Assembly: GCA_945869725.1 (NCBI GenBank)
Contig: CAMBPO010000013.1
Span: 1 to 49,230, forward strand
Direction: 5' to 3'
Source of the DNA: Klebsiella pneumoniae
GTDB lineage: Bacteria; Pseudomonadota; Gammaproteobacteria; Pseudomonadales; Pseudohongiellaceae
DNA: 49,230 nucleotides
A program made the translations under genes and the position numbers. The notes beneath the pieces were generated by a model. The model saw only the letters and a list, made by a program, of their open reading frames with translations, was not told where the DNA came from and searched no databases. This document shows, piece after piece, positions 27,913-38,615 of the stretch. Positions within the stretch are counted from its first letter, which is position 1. The number at the start of each line of letters is the position of its first letter.

Positions 27913-28236
27913 TCAAGCTGTGGCGGAACTGCTTGCTGTCTTGCTGGTTTCTGTCTTGCCGGTTTCTGTCTTGCTGGTTTCTGTCTTGCTACCTTCAGTC
28001 TTGTTCGTTTCGGTCTTTGCAGATTCTACGTCCTGTGTACCATGACGCTTGTTTGTGGTCTTGAAATCTGTTTCATACCAACCTGCTCCTTTAAGCCGAA
28101 AGCTGGGAGCAGATATCTGCTTTGCTAATGCCAGCTTGTGACAGGCAGGACACTCAGTCAGCGGAGCATCGCTGAATCTCTGTATTGCTTCTAGCTGATG
28201 CCCACAATCTTTGCATTGATACTCATAAATCGGCAT
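27913..28236 (-). CDS. FmdB-family zinc-ribbon protein with a repetitive Lys-Thr-Glu tail
   Basis: Small regulatory-type zinc ribbon of unknown biochemical role, commonly encoded upstream of aspS in gammaproteobacteria. The 107 aa product has the zinc ribbon at residues 1-45 (MPIYEYQCKDCGHQLEAIQ, then LTECPACHK; CxxC pairs) and a Gly-containing amphipathic stretch (FRLKGAGWYETDF). From about residue 68 it becomes a low-complexity tail of repeated K-T-E-T-S/G/N units encoded by a 15-bp tandem repeat. The tail length is likely variable between strains. Confidence 0.88.
   Translation of the reverse strand: MPIYEYQCKDCGHQLEAIQRFSDAPLTECPACHKLALAKQISAPSFRLKGAGWYETDFKTTNKRHGTQDVESAKTETNKTEGSKTETSKTETGKTETSKTASSSATA
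27938..28012 (-). repeat. 15-bp tandem repeat array inside the fmdB-like gene (five units)
   Basis: On the plus strand GTCTTGCTGGTTTCT recurs head to tail at 27938, 27953 and 27968 (the second with one change), followed by two more diverged copies to 28012. Each unit encodes five residues of the Lys-Thr-Glu-Thr-Ser type on the minus strand. The unit is a multiple of three, so copy-number change keeps the frame open. Confidence 0.85.
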
Positions 28237-28397
28237 ATAGAAACCCTAGTTTCGAGCATATGTGCAACTGCAACGGACTGACTATACAGCATGCACACTC
28301 CCGAAGAGTTGCCGCCAAATCAAAGGCGCAGATTATAACTCAAGAAATCATCCATCAGCACCTGTATTGCGGCTTTTGCTGAGACTCATTTGAACAC

Positions 28398-28426
28398 TTG
28401 CGACGATATGCTCAATCCATTATAAA
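28398..28426 (+). promoter_or_regulatory. Candidate sigma-70 promoter of the HU-like gene
   Basis: TTGCGA (28398-28403) and TATAAA (28421-28426) are separated by exactly 17 bases. They lie about 80 bases upstream of the ATG at 28505. The rest of the 268-base gap between the divergent fmdB-like and HU-like genes shows nothing else I can name. Confidence 0.5.
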
Positions 28427-28504
28427 TGGCGTCAAGTATGGCGTTTTTAAGCGCGATTTCTTCATGCTTCTTTTTTATCACTCTACTTTGTTACAGGATC
28501 CGGC

Positions 28505-28858
28505 ATGGCAGCGTCCAAACCTTTAGTCAAAAAAACGACAGCAATAACTGAAAAATATACAAAAACCGCCATTCTCACTGAGATTGCGACAAATACCGAC
28601 CTCACCAGAAAACAGGTCGATGCAGTTCTCAACGAATTGGGTGGCATTATTGAGCGCCACCTCAAAAAACGCGGTGTGGGAGAATTCACCTTGCCTGGCT
28701 TGCTGAAGATCAAGGCTGTTAAAAAACCAGCGCAGCCGGCACGAAAAAATGTTCCCAATCCGTTCAAACCCGGCGAAGTGATGGATATCGCCAAAAAGCC
28801 CGCCAGTACGCGAGTCAAGATATTGCCGTTAAAGAAGTTGAAAGATTTCGCCCAGTAA
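28505..28858 (+). CDS. HU/IHF-family DNA-binding protein with basic N-terminal extension
   Basis: Nucleoid-type DNA-binding protein. The 117 aa product has a Lys/Thr-rich N-terminal extension (MAASKPLVKKTTAITEKYTK) not present in classic 90 aa HU. The HU fold follows: helices around KTAILTEIATNTDLTRKQVDAVL, the beta turn GVGEFTLPGLLKIKAVKKPA, an arm with PNPFKPGE in place of the usual RNP motif, and a C-terminal helix LKKLKDF. AGGA precedes the ATG. It appears monocistronic, ending at a strong hairpin. The function is inferred from family only. Confidence 0.88.
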   Translation: MAASKPLVKKTTAITEKYTKTAILTEIATNTDLTRKQVDAVLNELGGIIERHLKKRGVGEFTLPGLLKIKAVKKPAQPARKNVPNPFKPGEVMDIAKKPASTRVKILPLKKLKDFAQ

Positions 28859-28876
28859 TTAGGGTCTCGGCCCCCT

Positions 28877-28902
28877 GGGGCAGCAGTCGAAGACGCTGCC
28901 CC
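28877..28902 (+). terminator. Hairpin after the HU-like gene, probable terminator
   Basis: GGGGCAGC and GCTGCCCC form an 8-bp perfect stem. Inside it GTC/GAC pair around a GAA loop with one bulged A, giving a tall GC-rich hairpin 19 bases after the stop. The following GTATCTTT is only weakly T-rich, so termination efficiency is uncertain. Confidence 0.6.
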
Positions 28903-29014
28903 GTATCTTTGCAACACTGCGTCTGGCTACAACCTTCAAACGTAGACCCCGGTGCCAGTAGGCCCGGCATTAACATCTACCATCCATTCAAACCTCAGAA
29001 ACACCGGATTCCGC

Positions 29015-30748
29015 ATGCGCACCAGTCAATACCTCATTGCAACCCTCAGAGAAACACCTGCCGATGCCGAAGTTATCAGCCACCAGTTGATGCTGAGGGC
29101 AGGACTGATCAGAAAACTGGCCAGCGGCATGTACACCTGGTTACCCGCCGGATTGCGTGTATTGCACAAAGTCACCGCAATTGTCCGGGAAGAAATGAAC
29201 CGCTCAGGCGCACTTGAAGTGTCCATGCCGGTCGTTCAATCAGCCGAGCTCTGGCAGGAATCAGGGCGCTGGGACAAGATGGGCCCGGAACTGCTGAGGT
29301 TTGTCGATCGTCATGAACGCCCCTTCTGCCTGGGCCCCACCCATGAAGAAGTGATCACCGACCTGATTCGCAATGAGTTCAATAGCTATAAGCAATTGCC
29401 TGCCAACTTCTATCAGATACAGATGAAGTTCAGAGACGAGCGTCGACCCCGTTTTGGGATCATGCGTGCGCGTGAGTTTCTGATGAAGGACGCATACTCT
29501 TTTCACATCAATCAGGCATCACTGGAACAGACGTATCAGCTGATGTATCAAACTTACAGCAGCATATTCAGCCGCCTCGGCCTGGATTTCCGTGCTGTGT
29601 TGGCAGATACCGGCAATATTGGCGGCAGTACCTCTCACGAGTTCCACGTACTGGCAGACTCCGGTGAGGATGACATTGTTTTCAACTCAACTGGCAGCTA
29701 CTCCGCCAACATTGAGCTCGCTGACGGGCTTATCAGGGATCTCGATGATGGCAGCGCTGATATGCTGCAAAGCCGGGAGATAGATACTGCTCAGTCTCAC
29801 ACGATCGAGGCGCTGACTAGCCTGCTTGACCTGCCGGCAACACAATTGATCAAAACCCTGATTGTGAAAGCCGTGCAAAGCGATACCAATCCTCACGGGC
29901 TGATGGCGCTGGTCTTAAGGGGAGACCAGGAACTTAATGACATCAAGGCAGAAAAACTGTCCGGTATTGTTTCTCCTCTGACCTTTGCCACCGACGAAGA
30001 AATTGAAAACGTGATTGGCTGCAAACCCGGCTGCCTTGGCCCCAATCATCTTGATTTTCCGGTGGTTGTTGATCGCAGTGCCGAAAAAATGCGCAACTTC
30101 ATTTGTGGCGCAAACAAGTCCTCCACTCATCTGGCGGACGCCAATTGGGGCAAGGATTGTCGCTTCGACATCGTTGCAGATATCCGCAAAGTTAAAGAAG
30201 GCGATCTGAGTCCCGATGGCCAGGGTGAACTGCTGATCAAACGCGGCATCGAGGTAGGCCATATCTTCCAGCTTGGCACCAAGTACAGCCAGGCCATGAA
30301 TGCCTCAGTGTTGGACGAAAACGGACGCTCTGTGCTGATGACCATGGGTTGCTATGGCATTGGCGTGACTCGAATTGTGGCAGCGGCTATAGAGCAGAAT
30401 AATGATGCTAACGGGATTATATGGCCGGATGCCATAGCACCCTTCCAGGTGGCAATAATCCCGCTGAACGCACATAAATCCCCCCGAGTCACTGAGATCA
30501 GCGAGCAACTGATGACAGACCTTGAAAAAGCTGGATTTGAGGTGCTACTTGATGACAGGGATAAAAAGACCAGTCCGGGCGTAAAATTTGCGGACATGGA
30601 ACTGATGGGGATCCCTCACCGGATTGTGGTATCGGATCGCGGTCTCGAAAACAATGAACTGGAGTACAAATCAAGGCGAGCGGAAAATGCAGAAACAGTA
30701 CCTCTGGCATCTGTACTGGAGTTTTTGAGTGCTCGCATTGCCACGTGA
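29015..30748 (+). CDS. proS: Prolyl-tRNA synthetase, bacterial type with editing domain
   Basis: Charges tRNA-Pro. I chose ATG 29015, giving [20 protein letters not shown], the standard bacterial ProRS opening, and 577 aa (E. coli 572). The longer frame from 28952 adds 21 unsupported residues. Class II motif 2 is [21 protein letters not shown]. The INS editing domain lies at about 230-400 ([29 protein letters not shown]), motif 3 at [19 protein letters not shown], and the anticodon-binding domain at the C-terminus. Read as a single gene. Confidence 0.97.
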   Translation: MRTSQYLIATLRETPADAEVISHQLMLRAGLIRKLASGMYTWLPAGLRVLHKVTAIVREEMNRSGALEVSMPVVQSAELWQESGRWDKMGPELLRFVDRHERPFCLGPTHEEVITDLIRNEFNSYKQLPANFYQIQMKFRDERRPRFGIMRAREFLMKDAYSFHINQASLEQTYQLMYQTYSSIFSRLGLDFRAVLADTGNIGGSTSHEFHVLADSGEDDIVFNSTGSYSANIELADGLIRDLDDGSADMLQSREIDTAQSHTIEALTSLLDLPATQLIKTLIVKAVQSDTNPHGLMALVLRGDQELNDIKAEKLSGIVSPLTFATDEEIENVIGCKPGCLGPNHLDFPVVVDRSAEKMRNFICGANKSSTHLADANWGKDCRFDIVADIRKVKEGDLSPDGQGELLIKRGIEVGHIFQLGTKYSQAMNASVLDENGRSVLMTMGCYGIGVTRIVAAAIEQNNDANGIIWPDAIAPFQVAIIPLNAHKSPRVTEISEQLMTDLEKAGFEVLLDDRDKKTSPGVKFADMELMGIPHRIVVSDRGLENNELEYKSRRAENAETVPLASVLEFLSARIAT

Positions 30749-32060
<1,312 letters not shown>

Positions 32061-32069
32061 CCTTGCAAA

Positions 32070-32837
32070 CTACCAGCCCATCACTGACTTCAGCAAAGGA
32101 ATGGTGACTTTGCGCTGAGAGGACAAAGATTGTTTGTCCAGCAAGGTCAGCACCTTCAGCAATTGCGTCATGCTGCGCTCGCTGCGGGAGACCAGGTATC
32201 GCGCCACGTCATCTGATAACTCAAAACCCCGGCAATCAGCGCGCAGTTTAAGAGCAACAGCTTTCTCATCATCACTGATCATTTGCAGATGAAATTGCGC
32301 AGCAGACTGCATTCTTGAGGTCAGATCGGGCAGTTTGAATCCGAGTTGCTGAGGCGGGGCATGTGCGCCGATCAGCAATGGCGTTTGATACTCTGACATC
32401 CGGTTGTAGAAGTTAAACAAAGCCAACTCCCAGTCCGGCTGTCCGGCCAGTTCATCTACCGAATCGAGACAAACCAACCCCATGGTTTCAAGTCCCGACA
32501 GAACATCAGGGTGCAGCGCCGCATTGCGCGAGAAGTCCAGATAAAAGGCTCTGAGCCCCAATAACTCAGCATCGTGACAAACTGCCTGAAGCAGGTGTGA
32601 ACAACCAACAGAACTCTCGCCCCACAACCAGATGAATTCATCCAGCACGGTTCCGCTGTGAGCCGCAGCTGATGGCTGTTTGACCCATCGCTGCAGAGCA
32701 TTTTCCAGAGTCCGCACTATCCGGCTATTGTGTGATTCAGCACTGCCGCGGTAAAAATTTCTGAAGGTGGCGTCATCATCCAGGCTCAGCCTAAAGGTTA
32801 ACTGTTGCGCTAAAACCTGACGCTGCGATTCAATCAT
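32070..32837 (-). CDS. hda: DnaA regulatory inactivator Hda
   Basis: AAA+ protein that, with the DNA-loaded beta clamp, stimulates ATP hydrolysis by DnaA. From ATG 32837 the product is 255 aa. It carries an N-terminal clamp-binding-type peptide (QLTFRL near residue 13), a P-loop-like GESSVGCSHLLQAV, the Walker B-like VCLDSVDELAG, and a DnaA-like C-terminal region (RSERSMTQLLKVLTLLDKQSL). The ATG overlaps the stop of the upstream DUF2066 gene as TAATG, implying coupling. Confidence 0.92.
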   Translation of the reverse strand: MIESQRQVLAQQLTFRLSLDDDATFRNFYRGSAESHNSRIVRTLENALQRWVKQPSAAAHSGTVLDEFIWLWGESSVGCSHLLQAVCHDAELLGLRAFYLDFSRNAALHPDVLSGLETMGLVCLDSVDELAGQPDWELALFNFYNRMSEYQTPLLIGAHAPPQQLGFKLPDLTSRMQSAAQFHLQMISDDEKAVALKLRADCRGFELSDDVARYLVSRSERSMTQLLKVLTLLDKQSLSSQRKVTIPLLKSVMGW

Positions 32838-33970
32838 TACCGCGTCCAACGGTAATGCAGAAGCTCACCTACCTGTTGACCCGGCTCAAAGTTAACCGGC
32901 TCCAGATCGCGCCCAAGACTGATAAAGTCAGTAAGAGTCTGCCCGGTACCCACCAGTTTCAGATTTAACTCCAAACTATCAGCACGCAGCGCACTGACAG
33001 TAACCTGGCGGACAACTGATAGGCTTTCCAGATACTGTAACAGGCGGGTGTGATTTTGCAGATCACTGATGCCGTCAACGCGCATCAGCACCTGATCCTC
33101 ACGCTCAAACTCGCTGGCGACAAGGCCAAAATAGCCAGCCAACGTGACCGCAGCCCGATCAAGCGGGACTTCCATATACGATGCCTGATCATTGCTGATG
33201 TGATCAAAAATCTGGACCTCATCGCGGAACATAAACTGCCAGAAGCCAACAATGTCTCCGGCTGCGGTGATCAGTATACGTCCGGCAAGCACACTGTCAG
33301 CCGCATATCGGTTGGCCGCCCGGCGCAGTGCATCTGCATCCAGAGCCCAGGCCCGGTCAACACTCACTATCTGTCTGTCTTCGAGATCCAGCAGAGGAAT
33401 TAACACCGGCACGGCTCTGTTGTCCGAAAAAAGCCTGACCTGATCCAGCAGTTCATGCTCGGCGCTGGATCCAAGCATGGTCCGCCGACCGCTGGCATCC
33501 TGCACTGTAACCCACAACAGCACGCTCGCGCGGTTGACATCCCAAACTGGTATGTTGGCACTCTCAAGCAGGTTATCGATCAGCGACTGGTCAAAACGCA
33601 CATCAAGCTGCCCAGCCTGCTGTGACGTTGTACCACCTGACCTGAAGCTGACCTCTGCAACAAAACGATCTGAACTGTTCAACTCAGACGCTATCTGGGG
33701 ATGTTCGAGCCAGCGGGTCTCGCCCGTAACTTTGGTCACTACGCTGGCAAAGGCATCGCGATAAGCACGACGGCGTTCCTGATCTGACTGATTGGCAACC
33801 GCTATCTCCTCCTGATACAAACCCTGCACAGGCAGCGCCTGCAACTGAGCAACAGGCACTGTGGTGATCAGCAGCAAAAGCAGAGTTCGTAAAACCCCGA
33901 TACCCAGTGAAAAGAGGCTCAGCCCTGCGAAAAACTTGATGTGAAGTTGATTTTTCATGACCTCAATCAT
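32837..33970 (-). CDS. DUF2066 domain-containing exported protein
   Basis: The 377 aa product has a hydrophobic N-terminal signal or anchor (about 13-43, LSLFSLGIGVLRTLLLLLITT). The mature part begins LPVQGLYQEEIAVANQS, followed by RRRAYRDAFASVVTKVTGE, the hallmark of DUF2066 proteins encoded before hda. Function unknown. ATG 33970, or 33958 four codons later. Conserved position hda/DUF2066/purM supports the family call. Confidence 0.87.
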   Translation of the reverse strand: MIEVMKNQLHIKFFAGLSLFSLGIGVLRTLLLLLITTVPVAQLQALPVQGLYQEEIAVANQSDQERRRAYRDAFASVVTKVTGETRWLEHPQIASELNSSDRFVAEVSFRSGGTTSQQAGQLDVRFDQSLIDNLLESANIPVWDVNRASVLLWVTVQDASGRRTMLGSSAEHELLDQVRLFSDNRAVPVLIPLLDLEDRQIVSVDRAWALDADALRRAANRYAADSVLAGRILITAAGDIVGFWQFMFRDEVQIFDHISNDQASYMEVPLDRAAVTLAGYFGLVASEFEREDQVLMRVDGISDLQNHTRLLQYLESLSVVRQVTVSALRADSLELNLKLVGTGQTLTDFISLGRDLEPVNFEPGQQVGELLHYRWTR

Positions 33971-34001
33971 ACCCGATCACCCTTTTGTTTTACATTATTG
34001 C

Positions 34002-34030
34002 CTGACGAAGAGACCTTCAGCTGCTAAAAT
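34002..34030 (+). promoter_or_regulatory. Candidate promoter of purM-purN
   Basis: CTGACG (34002-34007) is followed after 17 bases by TAAAAT (34025-34030), which is preceded by TGC, giving an extended -10. Predicted transcription starts near 34037, about 45 bases before the purM ATG. No PurR-like 16-bp palindrome is evident around it. Confidence 0.55.
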
Positions 34031-34081
34031 GCCGGCCTTCACTCCACGGGACCCTGCTCGCAACACTAGAGCGCTGACTAA

Positions 34082-35176
34082 ATGACCAAGGCCATGACCT
34101 CTAAAGCTGACTCTTCAGGCAATACCCCTTCGCAAACAACCGGGCTCAGTTACAAAGATGCTGGTGTGGATATTGATGCTGGCGATGCGCTGGTTGAAAA
34201 AATCAAATCAGTCACACAGTCAACGCGACGCAAAGAAGTGCTGTCAGGTCTCGGCGGTTTTGGTGCCTTGTGCGAGATACCCGAAGGCTATAAAAAACCA
34301 GTGTTGGTCTCCGCAACCGACGGCGTAGGCACCAAACTTAAGCTCGCGATTGACATGGGTAAACACGACACAATTGGCATAGATCTGGTTGCCATGTGCG
34401 TAAATGATCTGATTGTTTGTGGCGCCGAACCTCTGTTTTTTTTGGATTACTACGCAACGGGCGGTCTGAATGTGGATGTTGCCACCGAGGTTGTTACCGG
34501 TATTGGTGAAGGGTGTCGGCAGGCAGGTTGCTCATTGATCGGCGGCGAAACCGCCGAAATGCCGGGGATGTACCAGAAAGGCGACTATGATCTTGCCGGT
34601 TTTGCCGTAGGGGTCGTTGAAAAGGACCGTATTATTGAAAATGATCTGGTGAATCCAGGTGATGTGTTGATTGGTCTTGCATCTTCGGGTCCACACTCAA
34701 ATGGTTACTCACTGATCCGCAAAGTGATCGAAGTCAGCCGTGCGCACCTGAGTGATGCTTTTGGCAGCAGCACGCTTGGAGCAACATTGCTGGCCCCAAC
34801 CGAGATTTACGTGAAGGCGATGCGGGCTCTAATGGCCGAGATTCCGGTGCACGGCATGGCTCATATTACCGGTGGCGGCATCGTTGAGAACCTGCCGCGT
34901 GTGATGCCTGATTTTACCAGCGCGATCATAGACTCTGATGCGTGGGTCAGGCCTGCCATCTTTGATTGGCTGCAACTCAAAGGTAACATTGCGCCCAGAG
35001 AGATGCTGCGCACATTTAACTGCGGTATCGGCATGATTGTCTGTGTGGCTGCCGGCAATGCGGCTCGCGCGCTGGAGATACTGCAACCAATGACACTCGG
35101 TGCCGTGGTGATTGGCAGCATTAAAATCAGCGAGAAGCAAACTCCTGATGTCATTGTGACAGGCAAACTGGCATGA
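34082..35176 (+). CDS. purM: Phosphoribosylformylglycinamidine cyclo-ligase (AIR synthetase)
   Basis: Fifth step of purine synthesis, forming aminoimidazole ribotide. The 364 aa product has [20 protein letters not shown], the glycine-rich [25 protein letters not shown], the ATP-binding [11 protein letters not shown], and [13 protein letters not shown]. The N-terminal tail before residue 22 is a little longer than in E. coli. The stop and the purN ATG overlap (ATGA), making a coupled pair with the enzyme that supplies formyl-GAR upstream in the pathway. Confidence 0.97.
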   Translation: MTKAMTSKADSSGNTPSQTTGLSYKDAGVDIDAGDALVEKIKSVTQSTRRKEVLSGLGGFGALCEIPEGYKKPVLVSATDGVGTKLKLAIDMGKHDTIGIDLVAMCVNDLIVCGAEPLFFLDYYATGGLNVDVATEVVTGIGEGCRQAGCSLIGGETAEMPGMYQKGDYDLAGFAVGVVEKDRIIENDLVNPGDVLIGLASSGPHSNGYSLIRKVIEVSRAHLSDAFGSSTLGATLLAPTEIYVKAMRALMAEIPVHGMAHITGGGIVENLPRVMPDFTSAIIDSDAWVRPAIFDWLQLKGNIAPREMLRTFNCGIGMIVCVAAGNAARALEILQPMTLGAVVIGSIKISEKQTPDVIVTGKLA

Positions 35177-35874
35177 CCTCAGGGACGACAGCACATCCCG
35201 CTTGCCGGGTTGTTGTGCTGATCTCTGGCAACGGCAGCAATCTGCAGGCGCTGCTCGATTACCCGGATAAAAACTATCAGATCTGCCGCGTCGTCAGTAA
35301 TCGGGCAGATGCCTTCGGTCTGCAGCGTGCACGTAACGCCCGCATTGGAATCGATGTACTCGATCACAAAGAGTTCACCACTCGCGAGACTTTTGATGAC
35401 GAGTTAATGCGCATAATCGACTCCCATCAACCTGACCTGGTTGTGCTGGCAGGGTTTATGCGTATCCTCAGTTCAGGTTTTGTGCAGCATTACACTGGCA
35501 GACTGTTGAACATTCACCCCTCCTTATTGCCAATGTACAAGGGGACAAACACCCACCAACGTGTGCTGGAAGCAGGCGATCGCTTCCATGGGGTCAGTGT
35601 GCATTTTGTGACGGAGGAATTGGACGGCGGTCCGGTCGTGGCGCAAGTAACAATACCTGTGCTCAGCAATGATGACAAAGACTCACTGGCACAGCGTGTT
35701 GCTACACAAGAGCACAGGATATACCCTGAGGTGGTATCGTGGTTTTCAGCCGGCAGGCTTCGAATTCTCCATGGCGCCGCCTGCCTTGACCAAGTCGTTT
35801 TGCCTGCTCAGGGAGTGCAAGTCAACATCAACGGGACACATGCTCATGCCCACATCAACAAGCCAAACCAATAG
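35173..35874 (+). CDS. purN: Phosphoribosylglycinamide formyltransferase
   Basis: Transfers formyl from 10-formyl-THF to GAR in purine synthesis. The 233 aa product has [16 protein letters not shown] at the N-terminus (phosphate loop). The catalytic N-H-D set follows: Asn/His in [14 protein letters not shown] and Asp in [13 protein letters not shown]. Compared with E. coli PurN (212 aa), about 20 extra residues with several His form the C-terminal tail ([15 protein letters not shown]). The tail overlaps the start of the following DUF3108 gene. Confidence 0.96.
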   Translation: MTSGTTAHPACRVVVLISGNGSNLQALLDYPDKNYQICRVVSNRADAFGLQRARNARIGIDVLDHKEFTTRETFDDELMRIIDSHQPDLVVLAGFMRILSSGFVQHYTGRLLNIHPSLLPMYKGTNTHQRVLEAGDRFHGVSVHFVTEELDGGPVVAQVTIPVLSNDDKDSLAQRVATQEHRIYPEVVSWFSAGRLRILHGAACLDQVVLPAQGVQVNINGTHAHAHINKPNQ

Positions 35875-36637
35875 CCGATCTAGCCGGCTGCCATTTAGTA
35901 TTCTGATTGTGCTGTCCACACTGTTTTGGGCTGTTGCGGCAGCACTCGCCGCCGATCAACCACTGGCGCCTTTGCCGTATGCCGCAAGTTATGAAGCCCG
36001 CGCCATGGGCATGCGTACCTCTGCTTATCGCACGCTGGAATTGGCCGACAACAATCGCTTCCGCCTCAATCATGGACTGTCAGTCACTGCCCTGGGCGCC
36101 AATCTGATCACTGTCAATGAGAGCACGGAATTTGTGTGGCAGGCCCAAGGTGCTGTGCCCTTGCAGTATCACTATCAACAAAGCGGTGTTCGCCGGCGTG
36201 ATGAACAGGTTGCATTTGACTGGCAACAGTTAAGTGCTGCGATGAATCGAGATGGCCGCGAACAAACCCAGACGCTTGAATCCGGCATGCAGGACAATCT
36301 CAGTTTTTCAGCACAGATGAGTGCTGATCTCCTCAATCAACCCGACCTCAGAACAACCGACACCCTTTTGACTTATCAGATTCTTGATGCACGACGCCTC
36401 GAGCATCACGAGTACCGGGTGGCCGGAGAGGAGCGCATCAGCACCGCTGCAGGCGAACTGGATACCATCAAACTGGAACGTGTGCGTGACAGCGACAGCG
36501 GCAGATCAACAGTGGTCTGGCTGTCAACGCAGCATCAGTTCATCCTTGCAAAGCTTCTACAGGTGGAAAGCAACGGCTCAGAGATGGAACTGACACTGGA
36601 AAGTATCGAATGGACAGGCAGCAGTAGTGCCCCGTAA
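35840..36637 (+). CDS. DUF3108 domain-containing exported protein
   Basis: The 265 aa product has a signal peptide (about 20-38, FSILIVLSTLFWAVAAALA-AD). The mature domain begins LPYAASYEARAMGMRTSAYRTLEL, which is the DUF3108 opening, and contains YQILDARRLEHHEYRV and TAAGELDTIKLERVRDSD. The start is ATG 35840 or 35846; both lie within the last codons of purN. Longer upstream extensions would overlap purN by 200 bases and lack the signal. A purN-DUF3108 order is also seen in Pseudomonas. Function unknown. Confidence 0.85.
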   Translation: MLMPTSTSQTNSRSSRLPFSILIVLSTLFWAVAAALAADQPLAPLPYAASYEARAMGMRTSAYRTLELADNNRFRLNHGLSVTALGANLITVNESTEFVWQAQGAVPLQYHYQQSGVRRRDEQVAFDWQQLSAAMNRDGREQTQTLESGMQDNLSFSAQMSADLLNQPDLRTTDTLLTYQILDARRLEHHEYRVAGEERISTAAGELDTIKLERVRDSDSGRSTVVWLSTQHQFILAKLLQVESNGSEMELTLESIEWTGSSSAP

Positions 36638-36724
36638 GCATTTAGCCGTGTTGATATGGTTTTTCTCAATGCCACGTAAAAACCTTCGTTATGTCGCAGA
36701 TCGCAGGATTAAGCACTGAAACCA

Positions 36725-36753
36725 TTGAGTGTCTTGCCGGGCTTGGCTAGAAT
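36725..36753 (+). promoter_or_regulatory. Sigma-70 promoter of the solitary exported protein gene
   Basis: TTGAGT (36725-36730) and TAGAAT (36748-36753) are separated by exactly 17 bases. A consensus AAGGAG (36768-36773) lies 8 bases before the ATG at 36782, so promoter, start site and ribosome-binding site are all well spaced for strong expression. Confidence 0.6.
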
Positions 36754-36781
36754 CGGGCTAATCAAATAAGGAGAAGAAGCT

Positions 36782-37819
36782 ATGTTCAGTAGACCCTCAT
36801 TCACCACTAACATGACCCTGCTAGGTCTGGGCTTGGCAGCCTCTGCTGTCATTTCTTTCAGTGCCCTTGCTCAGGACGATTACACCGTGCCACGTACCTG
36901 GGATGGCGTGCCTGACCTGCAGGGTGTCTGGCGTAATGCCACGGTAACTCCGCTTGAACGTCCTGAAGAACTGGGTACAAAAAGAGCCTACACGCGCGAG
37001 GAAGCAGCCGTACTCGAGCGCGCCGCGCAACAGGAAGTAGAAGAAGATAACGAACCTCTGGATCCGAACCGCCCGCCCCCACCGGCAACATCGCTGCCGC
37101 CCGTTGGCAACTACGATCTGTTCTGGACTGACAGAGGCATGTTCATGCCCAGCATCAACGGCGAATTCCGCACCTCCATTATCATAGAGCCCGAAAACGG
37201 TCGCTTCCCCGCGTACAAACCAGAGTTCCTGGCAAAACGGGCAGAGGAAAGAGCCAACGGCCCTGATCCCTTTGATGGCCCTGAAGGCCGAGGTGTAGGC
37301 GAGCGTTGCCTGCTGTCATTCGGGTCAAACTCCGGCCCACCCATGCTGCCAGTGATGTACAACAGCCACTATGAGATATTCCAGTCACCAGGTTATGTCG
37401 TGATTCTGGCAGAGATGGTGAACGACGCCCGCATTATCAGAATTGTGGATGAGCATGCGCCCACGGCAGCAGTCATGGAAAAGTGGATGGGGGACTCTAT
37501 CGGCCGCTGGGAAGGTGACACACTGGTCGTGGAGACGCGACATTTTAATCCTGACCAGAATTTCCGTGGCGCGTCTGACAACATGACCGTTATCGAAAAA
37601 TTCCGCCGCGATAACGAACACAAGATCATTTACAGCTTCACCGTAGAAGATCCTACCGTGTTTGAATCAAGCTTTACGGGAGAACTGGCACTGACCTCAT
37701 TTGATGAGCCGATCTACGAATACGCCTGCCACGAAGGAAACTACGCGCTGGCTGGCACGTTGGCAGGCGCCAGACTGGCAGAGGAAGAAGCTCGTCAGGC
37801 AGCTGCCGCGCAACAGTAA
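36782..37819 (+). CDS. Exported protein of unknown function, monocistronic
   Basis: The 345 aa product has a signal peptide (about 1-30, TLLGLGLAASAVISFSALA-QD). The mature protein begins with VPRTWDGVPDLQGVWRN, then a Pro-rich stretch (LDPNRPPPPATSLPP). The C-terminal half has SPGYVVILAEMVNDARIIRI, GRWEGDTLVVETRHFN and YACHEGNYALAG. The D-L-x-G-x-W opening and the W-E-G-D-T-L-V-V-E-T block are shared, as I recall, by many uncharacterised secreted proteins of soil and marine bacteria. No catalytic motif is recognised. It has its own promoter and a textbook terminator. Confidence 0.85.
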   Translation: MFSRPSFTTNMTLLGLGLAASAVISFSALAQDDYTVPRTWDGVPDLQGVWRNATVTPLERPEELGTKRAYTREEAAVLERAAQQEVEEDNEPLDPNRPPPPATSLPPVGNYDLFWTDRGMFMPSINGEFRTSIIIEPENGRFPAYKPEFLAKRAEERANGPDPFDGPEGRGVGERCLLSFGSNSGPPMLPVMYNSHYEIFQSPGYVVILAEMVNDARIIRIVDEHAPTAAVMEKWMGDSIGRWEGDTLVVETRHFNPDQNFRGASDNMTVIEKFRRDNEHKIIYSFTVEDPTVFESSFTGELALTSFDEPIYEYACHEGNYALAGTLAGARLAEEEARQAAAAQQ

Positions 37820-37833
37820 AACCCTGTCCAAAG

Positions 37834-37869
37834 AAAAAGGGATGATCGTTATGATCATCCCTTTTTTTT
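37834..37869 (+). terminator. Rho-independent terminator
   Basis: A 9-bp perfect stem GGGATGATC / GATCATCCC with a 5-base loop is followed by eight T. A run of A on the 5' side makes it bidirectional in form. It lies 15 bases after the stop of the exported protein gene and about 100 bases from the end of the convergent glycosyltransferase operon. Confidence 0.92.
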
Positions 37870-37967
37870 GTACTGATTTTTTGCACTAGGGTGCTGGGGC
37901 AAGTCCAAGATGACAGATCGCTATCAATCGATTTGTTGCTCAGCTTCAACGTGAAGGGATAACCTGA

Positions 37968-38615
37968 CTAAGGGTCTTGTACCAAAGTCTTTTCAAGCAG
38001 ATCCTTCAGGCGCGGCAGATCAGCCGGCACATCAACATCCCAGCGCAGCGCAAGCTCTTGCCAATTGATACCTGAGGCAATGAGCCTGGCGCGGGTCTGC
38101 TGCAGCACCCTTTCGCTTCCCCAATCAATGTTCAGGAATACTTGTTGGGGCACGTGATGGCTGACACCCAATAAAACGTAACCGCCATCCTCCGCCGGAC
38201 CCAAAACCACATCGGCACCCGCCTTCAGCCGCATAATCGCATCCAGCAGATAATCTGTATCCAGCGACACACAATCAGCACCCACCACCAAAACATAGGG
38301 TGCTCGTTGCAAGGCCTGATTCAAGGCAAAACTCATGCGCTCACCCAGATCGTCACCTTGCTGCACAAACATCTGATTAGGCGCACACAAACGGCTAAAC
38401 CAGCGTTCTTCACCTGACTCTGACATCCATAACTCGATGGGCCAGCGTGCGCTCTCACTGATACGTTGCCAGGTCAGCTGAATCAATTTTTTATGCAGCG
38501 CAAGAGCTCCTTCAGAACCCAGCTCGGAAATGAAGCGCGTTTTGACCCGCCCGGCAACCGGTGCCTTGGCAAAAAACAACACGCGCACGTCCGCAAAAAA
38601 CTGTTGCTCGCTCAT
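37968..38615 (-). CDS. TIGR04282-family (DUF2064) glycosyltransferase-like protein
   Basis: The 215 aa product opens with VLFFAKAPVAGRVKTR, has QGDDLGERMSFALNQAL, VVGADCVSLDTDYLLDAI (nucleotide-sugar/metal Asp) and GPAEDGGYVLLGVS, and ends in VDVPADLPRL. These are the marks of the TIGR04282 arsenosugar-type GT-A family. The substrate is not known for most members. Its ATG overlaps the stop of the TIGR04283 gene (ATGA), so the two act together in all likelihood. Confidence 0.9.
   Translation of the reverse strand: MSEQQFFADVRVLFFAKAPVAGRVKTRFISELGSEGALALHKKLIQLTWQRISESARWPIELWMSESGEERWFSRLCAPNQMFVQQGDDLGERMSFALNQALQRAPYVLVVGADCVSLDTDYLLDAIMRLKAGADVVLGPAEDGGYVLLGVSHHVPQQVFLNIDWGSERVLQQTRARLIASGINWQELALRWDVDVPADLPRLKDLLEKTLVQDP

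Noticed and set aside
27938..28012. Possible CRISPR-like array
   Set aside because: Units are contiguous 15-bp coding repeats with no spacers. No CRISPR array or cas gene is seen anywhere in the window.
28952..29014. N-terminal extension of ProS from an upstream start
   Set aside because: The 21 extra residues are absent from bacterial ProRS, and [11 protein letters not shown] at 29015 is the standard start.
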